Positions 8,028 through 15,448 of a DNA stretch of 18,218 nucleotides are shown in pieces. The translations under genes were made by a program, and so were the position numbers. Each line of letters opens with the position of its first letter. The stretch's first letter is position 1. Below the pieces are notes generated by a model. It saw nothing but the letters and a program-made list of their open reading frames with translations, had not been told where the DNA came from and made no database searches. The stretch is from Alphaproteobacteria bacterium (GTDB lineage Bacteria; Pseudomonadota; Alphaproteobacteria; CACIAM-22H2), in NCBI GenBank assembly GCA_016869915.1, contig VGDA01000022.1, positions 1 to 18,218 on the forward strand, given 5' to 3'.

Positions 8028-9419
8028 CTAGCCCTTCCTCGCCGCGGCGGCGGCCTTCTGCGCGGCGCGGCGCGCGCGGTAGCGCGTCGCCCAGCCCTCG
8101 ATGTTGCGCTGGTCGCCGCGCGCCACGGCAAGCGCGCCCGGCGCGACGTCCTTCGTGACCACGCTGCCGGCGGCGACGTTCGCGCCGTCGCCCACCGTCA
8201 CCGGCGCGACGAGCGCGCTGTTCGAGCCGACGAAGGCGTCGGCGCCGATCTCCGTGCGGAACTTCTCGAAGCCGTCGTAGTTGCAGGTGATCGTGCCCGC
8301 GCCGATGTTCGCGCGCGCGCCGACGCGCGCGTCGCCGATGTAGGACAGGTGGTTCGCCTTGGCGCCCGCCTCGAGGCGGGCCGCCTTGAGCTCCACGAAG
8401 TTGCCGACATGGGCGCCGGCGCCGACCTCGGTGCCGGGGCGCAGCCGCGCGAAGGGGCCGACGATCGCGCCCTCCGCGACGGTGCAGCCCTCGAGGTGGC
8501 TGTAGGCGCGTACCTGCGCGTCGTCGCCGACGCGCACGCCCGGGCCGAAGACCACGTGCGGGCCGACCACGACGTCGCGGCCGAGGCGCGTGTCGGCGGC
8601 GAGGAACACGGTCTCCGGCGCGACGAGGGTGGCTCCCTCCTCCATCGCGCGCCGGCGCAGCGTCGCCTGCAGCATGGCCTCCGCCTCGGCGAGCGCGGCG
8701 CGGGAATCGACGCCGAAGGCCTCGGGCACGGGGATCTCGACATGGCCGCAGCTGCGGCCGCGGCGCCAGGCATGCGCGATCGTGTCGAACAGGTAGTACT
8801 CGCGCTTGGCGTTGTCGTTGCGTAGCCGGCCGAGCAGGTCGAACAGGACCGCGCCGTCGAAGGCGATGACGCCGGCGTTGCAGAGCTCGATGCGCGCCTC
8901 CTCCTCGGTGGCGTCGCGCGCCTCGACGATGCGCTCGAGCCTGCCGCGCGGGCCGACGACGAGGCGCGCGAAGAGCTTGCGGTCGGCCGGGCGGAACGAG
9001 GCGGCGACGGCCGCGTGGCCGCCGCGGCGGCGCGCGGCGACGAGCCGGCGCAGCGTGCGGGTGGTCACCATCGGCGTGTCCCCGAAGATCACGACGGCGT
9101 CGCCCCCATGCTCCTCGAGGGCGGGACGCGCCTGCCGCACCGCATGGCCCGTGCCGAGGCGCTCGCGCTGGACGACCGTCTCGATCGCGACGCCGGGCGC
9201 CGCGGCGCGCGCGGCGCGGCCGACCTCCTCCATGCCGGGCTCCGGCCCGACCACGACCACGACCCGCGCGGGGCGAAGCGGCGCGGCGGCGGCGAGGACA
9301 TGCGCGATCATGGGCTGGCCGCCGATCTCGTGCAGCACCTTCGGGCGCCGCGACTTCATGCGCGTGCCAAGACCGGCTGCGAGCACGACGACGGCTATGT
9401 CCCTGGAGTCACGCGGCAT
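8028..9419 (-). CDS. glmU: Bifunctional GlmU: N-acetylglucosamine-1-P uridyltransferase / glucosamine-1-P acetyltransferase
   Basis: A 463-residue bifunctional enzyme that completes UDP-GlcNAc synthesis. The N-terminal uridyltransferase half (about residues 1-230) has LAAGLGTRMKSRRPKVLHEI, the GTGHAVRQA nucleotide loop and FGDTPMV. The C-terminal half is a left-handed beta-helix acetyltransferase, with LRPGTEVGAGAHVGNFVELK, KANHLSYIGDARVG and GAGTITCNYDGFEKFRT. I start at the ATG at 9419 (MPRDSRDIAVVVLAAG); the open frame extends 112 codons further upstream but that part overlaps the divergent phosphatase gene and has no family similarity. A weak AGAAGA lies upstream. It is the likely first gene of the glmU-glmS-DUF599-gor transcript. 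Confidence 0.97.
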   Translation of the reverse strand: MPRDSRDIAVVVLAAGLGTRMKSRRPKVLHEIGGQPMIAHVLAAAAPLRPARVVVVVGPEPGMEEVGRAARAAAPGVAIETVVQRERLGTGHAVRQARPALEEHGGDAVVIFGDTPMVTTRTLRRLVAARRRGGHAAVAASFRPADRKLFARLVVGPRGRLERIVEARDATEEEARIELCNAGVIAFDGAVLFDLLGRLRNDNAKREYYLFDTIAHAWRRGRSCGHVEIPVPEAFGVDSRAALAEAEAMLQATLRRRAMEEGATLVAPETVFLAADTRLGRDVVVGPHVVFGPGVRVGDDAQVRAYSHLEGCTVAEGAIVGPFARLRPGTEVGAGAHVGNFVELKAARLEAGAKANHLSYIGDARVGARANIGAGTITCNYDGFEKFRTEIGADAFVGSNSALVAPVTVGDGANVAAGSVVTKDVAPGALAVARGDQRNIEGWATRYRARRAAQKAAAAARKG

Positions 9420-9507
9420 GGGATCTTCTTGCAAAAGGGAATTCCTGGGCGCGACGCGCAATGCCATAAGGCGTGGCCCCAGTCCACGGCCTCGGATCAT
9501 ACGCATT

Positions 9508-10170
9508 ATGTCGCAGCCCTTGAACGGCATCCGCTCGGTCGTCTTCGACCTCGACGGCACGTTGGTCGACAGCGCCCCCGACCTCGTCGGCGCGCTCGAC
9601 ACGCTCCTGGGCGAGCATGGCCGCGCTCCGGTGGGCGAGGTGGCGGGGCGGACCATGATCGGCGAGGGCGCGGCGCGCCTGGTCGAGCGTGGCTTCGCGG
9701 CGCGCGGCGGCCTCCCGGGCCCGGTCGGCGCGCTCGTGCCGCGCTTCGTCGACATCTACGAGTCGCGGCTGACCCGCGTGACGCGCCCCTTCGACGGCGC
9801 CGTCGAGGCGCTCGCGGCGCTGCGGGCCGGCGGCCTCGAGCTCGGAATCTGCACGAACAAGCCGGACCGCGCCACGCACCGCATCCTGGGAGAGCTCGGG
9901 CTCTCGGGCTTCTTCTCGGCGATCGTCGGCGGCGACGGCGTGCGCAAGCCCGATCCCGATCCCGTCCGGCGCTGCCTCGCCGCGCTCGGCGGCGAAGCGC
10001 GCGACGCCGTTTTCGTCGGCGATTCCCCCGTCGACCTCGCCGCCGCGCGCGCCGCCGGGCTGCCGGTGATCCTCGTGAGCTTCGGCTACACGGCCGTCCC
10101 GGCGCGCGAGCTGGGCGCCGACCGCGTCGTCGACAGCCTGCGCGAGATCCCGCCGCTCGTCGGCCGCTGA
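9508..10170 (+). CDS. gph: Phosphoglycolate phosphatase-like HAD hydrolase
   Basis: A 220-residue HAD-superfamily phosphatase. Motif I is VVFDLDGTLVDS with nucleophile Asp14 and acid Asp16, motif II is the Thr in ICTNKP, motif III is the Lys in DGVRKPDPDP and motif IV is FVGDSPVDLAAARAAG. An alpha-helical cap lies between motifs I and II. These features and the length fit Gph, which removes 2-phosphoglycolate, but close HAD relatives share them. I start at the ATG at 9508. No good Shine-Dalgarno sequence is visible in the AT-poor leader CCTCGGATCATACGCATT, so the message could be weakly translated or leaderless. It is divergent from glmU across 88 bases. Confidence 0.85.
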   Translation: MSQPLNGIRSVVFDLDGTLVDSAPDLVGALDTLLGEHGRAPVGEVAGRTMIGEGAARLVERGFAARGGLPGPVGALVPRFVDIYESRLTRVTRPFDGAVEALAALRAGGLELGICTNKPDRATHRILGELGLSGFFSAIVGGDGVRKPDPDPVRRCLAALGGEARDAVFVGDSPVDLAAARAAGLPVILVSFGYTAVPARELGADRVVDSLREIPPLVGR

Positions 10171-10183
10171 GGCGGCCTCAGCG
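10165..10183. terminator. Hairpin between convergent gph and DUF3108 genes
   Basis: A perfect 8-bp stem with a 3-base loop, CGCTGAGG-CGG-CCTCAGCG, lies exactly between the convergent genes. The TGA of gph (10168-10170) is in the left arm and the TGA of the DUF3108 gene (10180-10178) is in the right arm. It could act as a bidirectional terminator, though neither side has a T-run. Confidence 0.45.
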
Positions 10184-11008
10184 CGGCGCCGGGGGGCGCA
10201 GATGCGCGAGCATCCGCCCGAAGCTGTTCTCGACCTCCATGCGCAGCGGAAGGCGCGTGAGCGCGACGCCGGGCGCCACCTGGCGCGGATCGCCGATCCA
10301 GAACCGGCCTTCCCTCGGGTCGCGCTGGCGATCCGGTCCCCAGGAGACGCGTCGCGCGTAGCCGGCGGTCTGGCGGTAGACGAAGTCGCAGACCCGGGCG
10401 GGGCCGGGACCGCCCGGAGCGCCCGGGACCTCGATCGCCTCGGTGCCCCGATCCACCAGTTCCATCGTGAAGCGCCGCCGCCCGTCGAAGCCATCGTAGC
10501 GCCCGTCGCAGCTGCCCCCCGCCTCGAGCCGCAGCAGCAGCGCGACGATGCCGGTCAGCGGGTCGAGGGCGCCCGCGACGTCGTCGACCGGCACGGGCTC
10601 CCGGTCGTTGTCCTCCGCGCCGACCGGCGCGACCGCGAGTTGCGCGATCCGCCCGTCGCGATAGGCGATCTCGACGCTGCGTTCCTTGCCGCGGAAGTTG
10701 CCCCTCTGCTCGAATACTCGCGGCGCCGGGAATGGCTCCGCCGTCGTGCCCGCCACGCGGTTCGACTGCTCCCACGGGAACAGCGTGGACATCAGGCCGC
10801 GCGTGCGCAGCTTCGCGCTGAGGTCGTAGCTGCCCCCGTCGAGCGAGATCGAGGCATCGAGCTCGAGGATCTGCAGGCCGCCCGTGTAGATGTCGTAGCT
10901 GACGCTTGCCGAGCGGGCCTGCGCGCGCGCGCCTCCGCAGCCCAGGGCCACGAGGAACAGGGCGAGCGCGAGGACGACGCTGGCGCGGGCGGGTTTGGAC
11001 TGGACCAT
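10178..11008 (-). CDS. DUF3108 family exported protein
   Basis: A 276-residue protein with a signal peptide. A basic N-terminus (MVQSKPARAS) is followed by a hydrophobic core (VVLALALFLVALG) and a likely signal peptidase I site near ARA-QA at residue 29. The mature start, SVSYDIYTGGLQILELDASI, and the later PLTGIVALLLRLEAGGSCDGRYDGFDGRRRF resemble DUF3108, a beta-rich periplasmic or outer-membrane-associated family common in alphaproteobacteria. The Cys at residue 24 lacks a good lipobox (VALGC), so a lipoprotein is less likely. Function is unknown. The gene is transcribed alone, divergent from tRNA-Val and convergent with gph. Confidence 0.75.
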   Translation of the reverse strand: MVQSKPARASVVLALALFLVALGCGGARAQARSASVSYDIYTGGLQILELDASISLDGGSYDLSAKLRTRGLMSTLFPWEQSNRVAGTTAEPFPAPRVFEQRGNFRGKERSVEIAYRDGRIAQLAVAPVGAEDNDREPVPVDDVAGALDPLTGIVALLLRLEAGGSCDGRYDGFDGRRRFTMELVDRGTEAIEVPGAPGGPGPARVCDFVYRQTAGYARRVSWGPDRQRDPREGRFWIGDPRQVAPGVALTRLPLRMEVENSFGRMLAHLRPPAPR

Positions 11009-11063
11009 CGGCCTACCTAGGGCGTGGACGACGGGCAGGCTCGAGGCCGCGGCGCGACCTTCC

Positions 11064-11092
11064 TTGACACCGACGGAAGCCGCCTCTTATAT
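11064..11092 (+). promoter_or_regulatory. Near-consensus sigma70 promoter for tRNA-Val
   Basis: TTGACA (11064-11069) and TTATAT (11087-11092) are separated by 17 bases. The -35 is a perfect consensus. The predicted start near 11099 gives a leader of about 17 bases before the tRNA. It is one of the few AT-rich patches in the region. Confidence 0.8.
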
Positions 11093-11116
11093 CCCGCGCT
11101 TCCGAAGGGGTCGATG

Positions 11117-11191
11117 GGGCGCTTAGCTCAGCGGCAGAGCACCGCTTTCACACGGCGGGGGTCGCTGGTTCAATCCCAGCAGCGCCCACCA
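11117..11191 (+). tRNA. tRNA-Val(CAC)
   Basis: All four arms pair. The acceptor is GGGCGCT (11117-11123) with AGCGCCC (11181-11187). The D stem is GCTC/GAGC. The anticodon stem CCGCT/GGCGG encloses the loop TTCACAC with anticodon CAC at 11149-11151. The T arm is GCTGG-TTCAATC-CCAGC. Discriminator A and an encoded CCA end the gene at 11191. Anticodon CAC reads the valine codon GUG, which is common in this GC-rich genome. Confidence 0.95.
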
Positions 11192-11255
11192 TCCCCTCCC
11201 CTCGGCAGGCCGGCGTGGCCACGGGGCACCGGACTGCCTCCGGCGCGCCTTCGCC

Positions 11256-12413
11256 TCAGGCCGCCACGAAGCCGAGCGGCGCCGCGGAAAGCGGCCGCGA
11301 CCCCGACGCAGTGACCTCGCTCGTCCGTCCCAGCGTCATCGCGAGCCCGGTGGCCGCGTCGAAAACGATGATGTGGACGAAGAACACGTTGCCAGGCTCG
11401 GCGACGTAGGGCTGGCCGCGGTAGAACATCGGCCAGTCCATCCAGTTCGGCGCGAAGGTCGAGCCCAGCGAGTAGCCGCAGGCGTTCATGCGCATCTCGC
11501 GGAACCCCGCCGCGTCGAGCACGCGCGCATGGGCGTCGAAGACCTCGCCGATCGGGCGGCCAGGCCGCAGCGCCTCCTCGCAGGCGTGCAGCGCATCGAC
11601 GCTGGCCGCGTGCATGCCGGCGAGGCGCGGGTCGTGCCCCCCGATCGCGAGCGTGCGCATCAGCGCCGCGTGGTAGTGGCGATAGGCGCCCGCGAACTCG
11701 ATCGTCAGCATGTCGCGCGCGTCGAGGCGGCGCCGGCCCGTGTGCGTGCGGCAGAGCAGAGCGTGCGGGCCGGAGCCGATGATCTGCTCGTTGGCCGGCT
11801 CGTCGCCGCCGCCGCGCAGCACCTCGGCCTGCATCGCCGCGAGGATCTCGCCCTCGTCGGCGCCAGGCCGCGCGAGGGCCGTGCCGGCCGCGAGCGCCTT
11901 GTCCGCGAGCGCGGCGGCGTGGCGCGCATGGGCGAGCTCGGCCGCGCTCTTCACCACGCGCAGCCGCGACACGAGGTCCGAGGCATCGGCGAGCGTGCAG
12001 AACCCGTCCAGCGCCGCGGAAAGCCGCTGGCCGTTGCGCGCGGTCAGGCCATAGGCCTCCCACTCGACGCCGAGCCTGCGGCCGCCGCAGCGATGCGCGT
12101 CAAGGATCGCGCGCAACTCCATCGCCGGCGAGGCGTCGGGCGCGTCGACCCAGATTCGCACGTCCTCGACGACCGAGGTCTGCGCCGCCTGCAGGCGGTC
12201 CGGCGCGCGCGTCAGCAGGGTCATGCGCCCGTCGGCGCCGAGATAGAGGCACTGGAAGAACACGAAGCCGAACGTGTCGTAGCCGGTCAGCCAGTACATG
12301 CTCTCCTGGCGGAAGCAGAGCAGCCCGTCGAGCCCGGCCTCGGCCATCGCCCGGCAGGCGCGCGCGCGGCGATCCGCGAGCTCGACCTCGGTGAAGTGCA
12401 GCTTCCTCGCCAT
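11256..12413 (-). CDS. M24 (pita-bread) family protein lacking metal ligands, creatinase-like
   Basis: A 385-residue protein with the two-domain layout of Xaa-Pro peptidases and creatinases: an N-terminal creatinase-type domain at about 1-150 and a pita-bread domain at about 155-370. The His224 region (IGSGPHALLCRTH) is kept. The metal ligands of true metallopeptidases are not: the first Asp position reads TIEFAG, the second reads HAALMRT instead of SDITRT, the GHGIG His region reads ACGYSLGS, and the two C-terminal Glu positions read FVHIIVF and MTLGRTSEV. This suggests a metal-independent hydrolase like creatinase or ectoine hydrolase; the substrate is unknown. The ATG at 12413 has a strong GAGGAGGG site upstream. 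It follows DUF4169 by 20 bases and looks like the last gene of its unit. Confidence 0.82.
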   Translation of the reverse strand: MARKLHFTEVELADRRARACRAMAEAGLDGLLCFRQESMYWLTGYDTFGFVFFQCLYLGADGRMTLLTRAPDRLQAAQTSVVEDVRIWVDAPDASPAMELRAILDAHRCGGRRLGVEWEAYGLTARNGQRLSAALDGFCTLADASDLVSRLRVVKSAAELAHARHAAALADKALAAGTALARPGADEGEILAAMQAEVLRGGGDEPANEQIIGSGPHALLCRTHTGRRRLDARDMLTIEFAGAYRHYHAALMRTLAIGGHDPRLAGMHAASVDALHACEEALRPGRPIGEVFDAHARVLDAAGFREMRMNACGYSLGSTFAPNWMDWPMFYRGQPYVAEPGNVFFVHIIVFDAATGLAMTLGRTSEVTASGSRPLSAAPLGFVAA

Positions 12414-12433
12414 CGCGCCCTCCTCGTCCCTCT

Positions 12434-12622
12434 TCAGCCGTCCCCGCCCTCGATGCGCTTGCCGTCGAGGGCGCGCGCGGCGCGCGACGCCTCCGCGGCC
12501 TCCGCGGCGCGCTCCGCCCCCGGCCGGCCGAAGCGCGCGCGGTTGGCGGCGGCGCGCGCTTCGTCCTGCTCGCGCCGCCGCGCCTTGCGCGCGAGGCGGA
12601 GGTTGACGACCTCGCCGCTCAC
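12434..12622 (-). CDS. DUF4169 family small protein
   Basis: A 62-residue, very charged protein that begins VSGEVVNLRLARKARRREQD, continues with AAANRARFGR and ends ALDGKRIEGGDG. The NLR-ARK start, the NRARFGR core and the LDG-R/K-I end are the marks of DUF4169, a small alphaproteobacterial family of unknown function, probably an Arg/Ala-rich helix. The start is a GTG that overlaps the TGA of the CoA-transferase gene (GTGA), indicating translational coupling. It sits between a CaiB-type gene and an M24 gene in one direction, with 20 bases to the next start. It is easily missed, because the same frame stays open far upstream inside the CaiB gene. Confidence 0.8.
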   Translation of the reverse strand: MSGEVVNLRLARKARRREQDEARAAANRARFGRPGAERAAEAAEASRAARALDGKRIEGGDG

Positions 12623-13842
12623 TCGGCCCCGCCCTTGCGGCGCTGGCGCGGGGAGATGCCGCTGTCCTGCAGCCGCGCGACCTCCGCCTCGGAATAGCCC
12701 GCCTCGCGCAGGACCTCCGGGCCATCGGCGTTGAAGGGGCGCGGCGCCATGCGGAGCGACGGCCGGCTGCGCGACATCTTCACCGGGATGCCCGTGCCGC
12801 GATAGTCGCCCTCCTCGAGCAGCATCTCGCGCTCGCGCGTGTGCGGGTGGGCCATGACCTCGCCGATGTCCATCACCGCGCCGGCGGGGACGCCGTTGCG
12901 CGCGAGGTCGTCGGCGAGCTTCGTCGCGTCGTGCCCGGCGAAGAGCGTCTCGAGCTCGGCGCGCAGCGCGTCGCGGTTCGCCACCCGCTTCGCGTTGTCG
13001 GTGAAGCGCGCGTCGTCGGCGAGATGCGGCGCGCCCATCATCTCGCACATCTTGCGGAACTGCCGGTCGTTGCCGACCGCGAGGAAGATGTGGCGGTCGC
13101 CGCAGCGGAAGCTGTCATAGGGGCTGATGTTCGGATGCGCGTTGCCGATGAGCTGCGGCACCTTGCCCGACATCAGGTAGTTCGCGCCCTGCGGGTGGAG
13201 CAGCGCCACCGCGGAATCGTAGAGCGTGATGTCGATCGCCTGGCCGAGGCCCGTGCGGTGGCGGTCGTGCAGCGCCAGCAGGATGCCGATGACCGCGTTC
13301 ATGCCCATGCCGAGGTCGACCAGCGGCGTGCCCATGCGCATCGGCCCGGACTGCCGGGAGCCGTTGATGCTCATCAGCCCCGCCATCGCCTGCACCGCCG
13401 CGTCGTAGCCGGGCAGGCCGCCATAGGGGCCGGACGCGCCGAAGCCGGTGATGTGGCAGTAGATCAGCTTCGGGAAGCGCGCCTTGAGGACGTCCTCGTA
13501 GCCGATGCCCCACTTCTCCAGCGTCCCGCTCTTGAAGTTGTGGATCAGGACGTCGGCCGTCTCGAGCAGGCGCATCAGTGCCTCGCGCGCCTCCGGCTTC
13601 GCGAGGTCGAGCGCGGCGAGGCGCTTGTTGCGGTTCACGCCGACGAAGTAGGACGCGGTGCCGTCGCGGAAGGGAGGGCCCCAGTCGCGCACCTCGTCGC
13701 CCTGCGGCGGCTCGACCTTGATCACGTCGGCGCCATGGTCGCCGAGGATCTGCGTGGCGTAGGGGCCGCCGAGCACGCGCGTCAGGTCGATGACGCGGAT
13801 GCCGGCGAGCGCGCCGGTGTTGGGCTTCTGCTTGCCGTCCAT
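12619..13842 (-). CDS. CaiB/BaiF (class III) CoA-transferase
   Basis: A 407-residue class III CoA-transferase, which moves CoA between carboxylic acids through an aspartyl-CoA intermediate. Features are GIRVIDLTRVLGGPYATQIL near the N-terminus, GADVIKVEPPQGDEVRDWGP, VNRNKRLAALDL and the catalytic Asp147 in LPGYDAAVQAMAG. GTPLVDLGMGMNAVIGILLAL and GQAIDITLYDSAVALL follow. Length is typical. The acids used cannot be read from the sequence; formyl-CoA:oxalate, succinyl-CoA:malate/itaconate and carnitine enzymes share these motifs. It starts 24 bases after the class I beta-subunit stop, with GGAGAG as ribosome site, and overlaps the DUF4169 gene, so it belongs to the same unit. Confidence 0.92.
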   Translation of the reverse strand: MDGKQKPNTGALAGIRVIDLTRVLGGPYATQILGDHGADVIKVEPPQGDEVRDWGPPFRDGTASYFVGVNRNKRLAALDLAKPEAREALMRLLETADVLIHNFKSGTLEKWGIGYEDVLKARFPKLIYCHITGFGASGPYGGLPGYDAAVQAMAGLMSINGSRQSGPMRMGTPLVDLGMGMNAVIGILLALHDRHRTGLGQAIDITLYDSAVALLHPQGANYLMSGKVPQLIGNAHPNISPYDSFRCGDRHIFLAVGNDRQFRKMCEMMGAPHLADDARFTDNAKRVANRDALRAELETLFAGHDATKLADDLARNGVPAGAVMDIGEVMAHPHTREREMLLEEGDYRGTGIPVKMSRSRPSLRMAPRPFNADGPEVLREAGYSEAEVARLQDSGISPRQRRKGGAE

Positions 13843-13866
13843 GGAAGTCTTCTCTCCGGTCTGGCG

Positions 13867-14598
13867 TCAGGCCGCGAGCAGCGTCGCGGCGAAGCGTGGG
13901 TAGGTCTCCGCGATCTCGGCCGCCACGCGCTCGCGGACCAGGGCGCGATCCTCCTCGGCGAGGCCGGGGGTCGTCGCCGCGGCGTCGGCGGCATCATAGT
14001 CGAAGCCGGTCGCGGCGCGCAGGCCGGCCGCGGTCTCGCCCGCGTGCACGCTCTCGAGCGCGAAGCGCCCGCGCGCGCGGTCGAAGCCGAAGACGCAGCG
14101 ACCGGTGACCAGGGCCACCGGTCCGCCGGGCCGGAAGACGCCCGGTGGCGAGGTGCCAGGCGCGCTGACGACGTCGACGCGCGCGGGCATGGTGCGCGGC
14201 TCGTGCTCCTCGCGGAAGAGGATCACGCGCGGGACCAAAAAATAGAGATAGGCCGAGCCGAACGAGCCGGGGAAGCGCTGCCTGAGCCCGCCGGGATAGG
14301 CGCCGATGCCGAGCAGGTTGATGTTCGCCTGCCCGTCGATCTGCCCGCCGGAAAGGAAGAAGGCGTCGAGGCGTCCCTGCGCGGCGAAGTCGAAGAGCTC
14401 GCGCCCGCCCTCGGTGAAGGAGTTGTGGCGCCGGCTGCCCAGCATCAGGACCCGCGCGCCCCATTTCGCGCGCGCGAGCAGCGCCGCGGTGCCGGGCAGC
14501 GGCGAGGACGCGCCGACGGCGATGGTCCTGCAGCCCTCGAGCCGGCGCAGGATGGCGGCGAGCATCGCCTCGCGCCGGATGGCGGCCCCGTCGCTCAT
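13867..14598 (-). CDS. CoA-transferase family I subunit B (glutaconate-CoA-transferase/IpdB-like)
   Basis: A 243-residue beta subunit. AVGASSPLPGTAALLARA, the block FLSGGQIDGQANINLLGIG, RFPGSFGSAYLYFLVPRVI and VDVVSAPGTSPPG line up with glutaconate CoA-transferase beta (FIGGAQIDPYGNVN, SPGW). The catalytic Glu of that enzyme lies in VESG; the matching strand here reads VLMLGSRRHN (residues 50-59), so Leu or Gly is at the catalytic position. IpdAB, the steroid-ring hydrolase, has also lost this Glu, so this protein may be a hydrolase or lyase rather than a transferase. The ATG at 14598 overlaps the stop of subunit A (ATGA), so the pair is translationally coupled. Its partner acid is unknown. 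Confidence 0.85.
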   Translation of the reverse strand: MSDGAAIRREAMLAAILRRLEGCRTIAVGASSPLPGTAALLARAKWGARVLMLGSRRHNSFTEGGRELFDFAAQGRLDAFFLSGGQIDGQANINLLGIGAYPGGLRQRFPGSFGSAYLYFLVPRVILFREEHEPRTMPARVDVVSAPGTSPPGVFRPGGPVALVTGRCVFGFDRARGRFALESVHAGETAAGLRAATGFDYDAADAAATTPGLAEEDRALVRERVAAEIAETYPRFAATLLAA

Positions 14599-15413
14599 GC
14601 GGCCTGCGCCGGCCGCGCGAGGAAGGCCTGCACCCAGGCGGCGAAGCCCGCCTCGCCGCGCGCGGCGGAGGCGTAGCGCGCCAGCTCGGCGTCGTCGGCG
14701 TCGTAGAGGTCCTGGCAGCCGAGCGGCCAGGCGCCGCGCGGCGCGAGCGCCACGCCGCCCACGTACATCGCGGGCAGCACGCCGGCGGCGACCTCCTCGC
14801 GCTCGAGCAGCGAGCCGTCGACGACCTCCTCGACCGTGACGAGGGCGCGGCGCGCGGCATGGGCCATGGTCGCGAGCTCGCGCCTGCGGCCGATCCAGAC
14901 ATTGCCCTCGCGGTCGGCGCGCGGCGCGTGGAAGAGCGCGACGTCCGGCGCGATCGCCGGCAGGAGCACGATCGGGTCCTCGCCCTGCGCGAAGGGATTG
15001 GCGGCGAGCTTCCAGTCGGCGCGATGCGCGAGGATGTCCGAGCCGATCAGCCCGCGCAGCGGCATGAAGGGGATGCCCTTCTCGGCCGCCTGCAGCGCGG
15101 CGTGCACCGCCGGGCAGGTCGTGTCGCGCATGCGGATGCGCCCGGCCTTGATGGCCTCGGTGAAGCGCGGCGCGGGCCCGGCCTCTCCAAGGCTGACGGC
15201 CGCGGCCTCGAGCTCGTCGACGCATCCCGCCCCGACCAGCAGGTCGGCCTGGAGCCCGGAGGTCGGGACGGCGACCAGGCGCAGGCCCCTGCGCCCCGCC
15301 GCGAGAAGGGCGCGCGTGGCGGCCATCGAGACGCCGGAATAGTCCGGCGGGATGGCGACCAGCTGGCCGGGCTCGATTGCGTCGACGAGGGCTTCGACCG
15401 ATCGGAGGATCAT
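14595..15413 (-). CDS. CoA-transferase family I subunit A (glutaconate-CoA-transferase/IpdA-like)
   Basis: A 272-residue alpha subunit paired with the next gene. Family features are LVAVPTSGLQADLLVGAGCVD, FTEAIKAGRIRMRDTTCPA, AAEKGIPFMPLRGLIGSDIL (the PF-P-RG--G-D block), and APDVALFHAPRADREGNVWIG. The N-terminal part reads VAIPPDYSGVSMAAT, where many members have a Gly-Gly turn. With subunit B it should form a heterodimer or heterotetramer acting on CoA thioesters in the cytoplasm. It starts 35 bases after the binding-protein stop and overlaps subunit B by four bases. The start at 15413 (MILRSVEALVDAI) agrees with the family but has only a weak GGGG ribosome site. Confidence 0.87.
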   Translation of the reverse strand: MILRSVEALVDAIEPGQLVAIPPDYSGVSMAATRALLAAGRRGLRLVAVPTSGLQADLLVGAGCVDELEAAAVSLGEAGPAPRFTEAIKAGRIRMRDTTCPAVHAALQAAEKGIPFMPLRGLIGSDILAHRADWKLAANPFAQGEDPIVLLPAIAPDVALFHAPRADREGNVWIGRRRELATMAHAARRALVTVEEVVDGSLLEREEVAAGVLPAMYVGGVALAPRGAWPLGCQDLYDADDAELARYASAARGEAGFAAWVQAFLARPAQAA

Positions 15414-15448
15414 GCCCCGAAACTAGGCCGATCCCCCGCTTCCGGCCA

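Noticed and set aside
9420..9755. N-terminal extension of GlmU by 112 codons
   Set aside because: The extension is Arg/Ser/Pro-rich, overlaps the divergent gph gene, and precedes a standard GlmU N-terminus that begins exactly at MPRDSRDIAVVVLAAG.
11117..11191. tRNA-Val as an integration site for a mobile element
   Set aside because: No integrase gene, no direct repeat of the tRNA 3' end and no change in composition nearby.
11192..11255. A terminator for tRNA-Val
   Set aside because: The 64-base gap holds only a short palindrome (CGTGGCCACG at 11214-11223) and imperfect GC pairings without a T-run; nothing convincing.
12841..14676. A 611-codon plus-strand open frame opposite the CoA-transferase genes
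   Set aside because: Shadow of CaiB and the class I beta subunit; Ala/Arg/Asp-rich without domain structure.
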